Shown piece after piece: positions 62,911-64,000 of a stretch of DNA of 64,000 nt. Location: contig CAIYMO010000057.1 in NCBI GenBank assembly GCA_903927345.1, positions 55,846 through 119,845 on the forward strand, given 5' to 3'. Positions within the stretch are counted from its first letter, which is position 1. Each line of letters starts with the position of its first letter. A program made the translations under genes and the position numbers. Origin of the DNA: an uncultured Armatimonadota bacterium. GTDB taxonomy: Bacteria > Armatimonadota > Fimbriimonadia > Fimbriimonadales > Fimbriimonadaceae. The notes beneath the pieces were generated by a model. It was not told where the DNA came from, ran no database searches, and saw only the letters and a program-made list of their open reading frames with translations.

Positions 62911-63630
62911 ATGGCAGCAAAAGACGCGTTGGTTAGTTTGGGCTTCACCGCTCTCGAATCCGAAATCTATGCATGTTTGGTACGAGAAGGATCGTCCAGT
63001 GGCTACCGAGTCGCGCAATCCATCGGAAAGCCGGCCGCGAACACCTACAAATCCCTCGAAACTTTATTACGCAAAGGCGCCGTCGTCCAAGACGACGCCA
63101 AGAAGAAGACCTACGCCCCAATCGCCCCCGAAACTCTCCTCACTCGGCTGAACAAGGAGTTCGATAAGAACCGAGCTAGCGCACTCAAAGCATTCAAGGA
63201 TGCCTCAGTTCCGCCCGCAATGACGCGCTTGATTCCAATCACCTCGTTAGAGCAAGCCGTTCAAATCGCAAGGAACATCCTTGCCAGCGCCGACGAAACC
63301 GTCGTCCTCATCGCCAGTGAGTCCGTATTCGAAAGCCTCGGCGAAATTCCATCGGTGGAGAGCGTGCTGATCATGACCAGTGCCGCCGCAAAGGACGCCA
63401 TCCAAGTCCCCGCAGCGGCGTTTGATCACGACACCCTGGAATTAGTCGTCGACCATCAGTCAGCAGTCTGCTTCACTTCAAATCAAGGTTTCGCCATCGA
63501 AAACCACCCTCTCGGAACGACAATGCACCAAGCCGTCGTCTGTCAAATCGGACTCTACCAGGTGGATCGCAAGCTAGAAGAGGACGCCAGCCGAAAGCAG
63601 CTTGCCAAGCTCATCGAAGGCCTTCCCTAA
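62911..63630 (+). CDS. TrmB-family transcriptional regulator
   Basis: A 239-residue protein with the TrmB/Rrf2-like winged helix at the N-terminus (LVSLGFTALESEIYACLVREGSSSGYRVAQSIGKPAANTYKSLETLLRKGAV). A PLD-like C-terminal sensory domain follows. TrmB proteins regulate sugar or membrane-stress genes. The start at 62911 avoids overlap with the preceding gene. Its targets are unknown. Confidence 0.85.
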   Translation: MAAKDALVSLGFTALESEIYACLVREGSSSGYRVAQSIGKPAANTYKSLETLLRKGAVVQDDAKKKTYAPIAPETLLTRLNKEFDKNRASALKAFKDASVPPAMTRLIPITSLEQAVQIARNILASADETVVLIASESVFESLGEIPSVESVLIMTSAAAKDAIQVPAAAFDHDTLELVVDHQSAVCFTSNQGFAIENHPLGTTMHQAVVCQIGLYQVDRKLEEDASRKQLAKLIEGLP

Positions 63631-63647
63631 AGTCAACGCTTACGCGA

Positions 63648-64000
63648 TCAATATCGGAAGCCGATAAACCACTGCAACAGGTTCTGACCGGGATTTGGGA
63701 GCTTACGTCCGCCGTTGCTCACATGGAGCAACCGTGCCCCCGCCAAAACCGCACCGCCCTTGGTCTTAAACTCCATTCCGAAGGCAAACGATGGAGTTGT
63801 ATTGAATGCCAAAGGCACATCATAAGAGGTGTGGTTCAACCATTGAATCCCAAACCCAACGTCACCAAAAAAGTTCATATCGTTGCGGAATTCCCACCGC
63901 CAGCGACCGCTCGCCAAAACGCCAAAACTAGCTGCGGAGTTAGGAGGATCACCGTTCACCCCTTCCGAAGTAGTGTTCATGAAATAGGCTTCCCAAATCA
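63648..64000 (-). CDS. PagL-like acyloxyacyl hydrolase family outer-membrane protein (5' end off window)
   Basis: The frame is open to the right edge (an internal ATG at 63980 is not likely the true start). The C-terminal region has beta-barrel strands ending in aromatic Phe-Arg-Tyr. It also has LLHVSNGGRKLPNPGQNLL, matching the HxSN...PNPG pattern of the lipid A deacylase/acyloxyacyl hydrolase family (PF09411-type). The His and Ser of the PagL triad are visible; where PagL has Glu there is Gln or Asn in simple alignment, so activity is uncertain. It would modify the LPS whose synthesis genes lie just before it. Confidence 0.8.
   Translation of the reverse strand, partial: IWEAYFMNTTSEGVNGDPPNSAASFGVLASGRWRWEFRNDMNFFGDVGFGIQWLNHTSYDVPLAFNTTPSFAFGMEFKTKGGAVLAGARLLHVSNGGRKLPNPGQNLLQWFIGFRY

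Overview
The window reads as one continuous, gene-dense piece of a bacterial chromosome, with no rRNA, recognisable tRNA, insertion sequence or CRISPR array. The gene content points to a diderm (LPS-type) bacterium outside the Proteobacteria. It has BamA, a TamB-like protein, Skp/OmpH-like chaperones, LpxD, LpxC and a PagL-like outer-membrane protein. Alongside these are RNase J, RNase Y, YmdB and GatB, a type IV prepilin-like protein of the DUF1559 kind, a PEP-CTERM protein and many genes without a Shine-Dalgarno site. That mix best fits Armatimonadota, probably class Fimbriimonadia; this is an inference from content, not a database match.

Layout. 1-8.2 kb: edge of a Gly-rich secreted protein, an APC permease with ymdB, divergent priA, then a leftward acpP-fabF-xerC run. 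8.3-11.6 kb: a patch of small hypothetical genes and two gene-poor stretches ending at rpsT. 11.6-22.6 kb: polA, TfoX-like, DUF4127, ruvA, prepilin and lipoprotein, a large APC-type transporter, gatB, TPR protein, DUF167. 22.6-23.5 kb: a PIN toxin with an unfamiliar partner. 23.6-28.8 kb: FHA and PP2C signalling pair, a six-hairpin glycosidase-like protein, Hsp20, a hypothetical. 28.9-30.5 kb: zinc-finger membrane protein plus tandem-STN secreted protein. 30.6-33.5 kb: recA-recX-rny plus a 41-codon gene. 33.6-42 kb: a sugar-type ABC binding protein fused to its permease, small genes, acyl-CoA ligase, DUF1275, EEP phosphatase, ECF sigma factor, YjfB. 42-50.2 kb: RNase J, hypotheticals, PEP-CTERM protein, HIT protein and a large STAND/TPR regulator. 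50.3-62 kb: lipA followed by an envelope cluster tamB-bamA-ompH-ompH-lipoprotein-lpxD-lpxC. 62-64 kb: small hypotheticals, a TrmB-type regulator and a PagL-like protein cut by the right edge.

How the genes work together. The clearest functional module is 51.3-62.1 kb, in which outer-membrane protein assembly and the early lipid A steps are packed in one rightward, mostly overlapping array. A second module is recA-recX-rny, in which SOS/recombination genes share a transcript with an RNA-decay nuclease. RNase Y, RNase J and YmdB all lie in the window. The most interesting uncharacterised items are the PIN/winged-helix toxin-antitoxin-like pair with a leaderless promoter, the fused binding protein-permease, the recA operator-like palindrome, a PolA with a natural Tyr at the ddNTP-selectivity position, and a strong nested hairpin at 45.4 kb.
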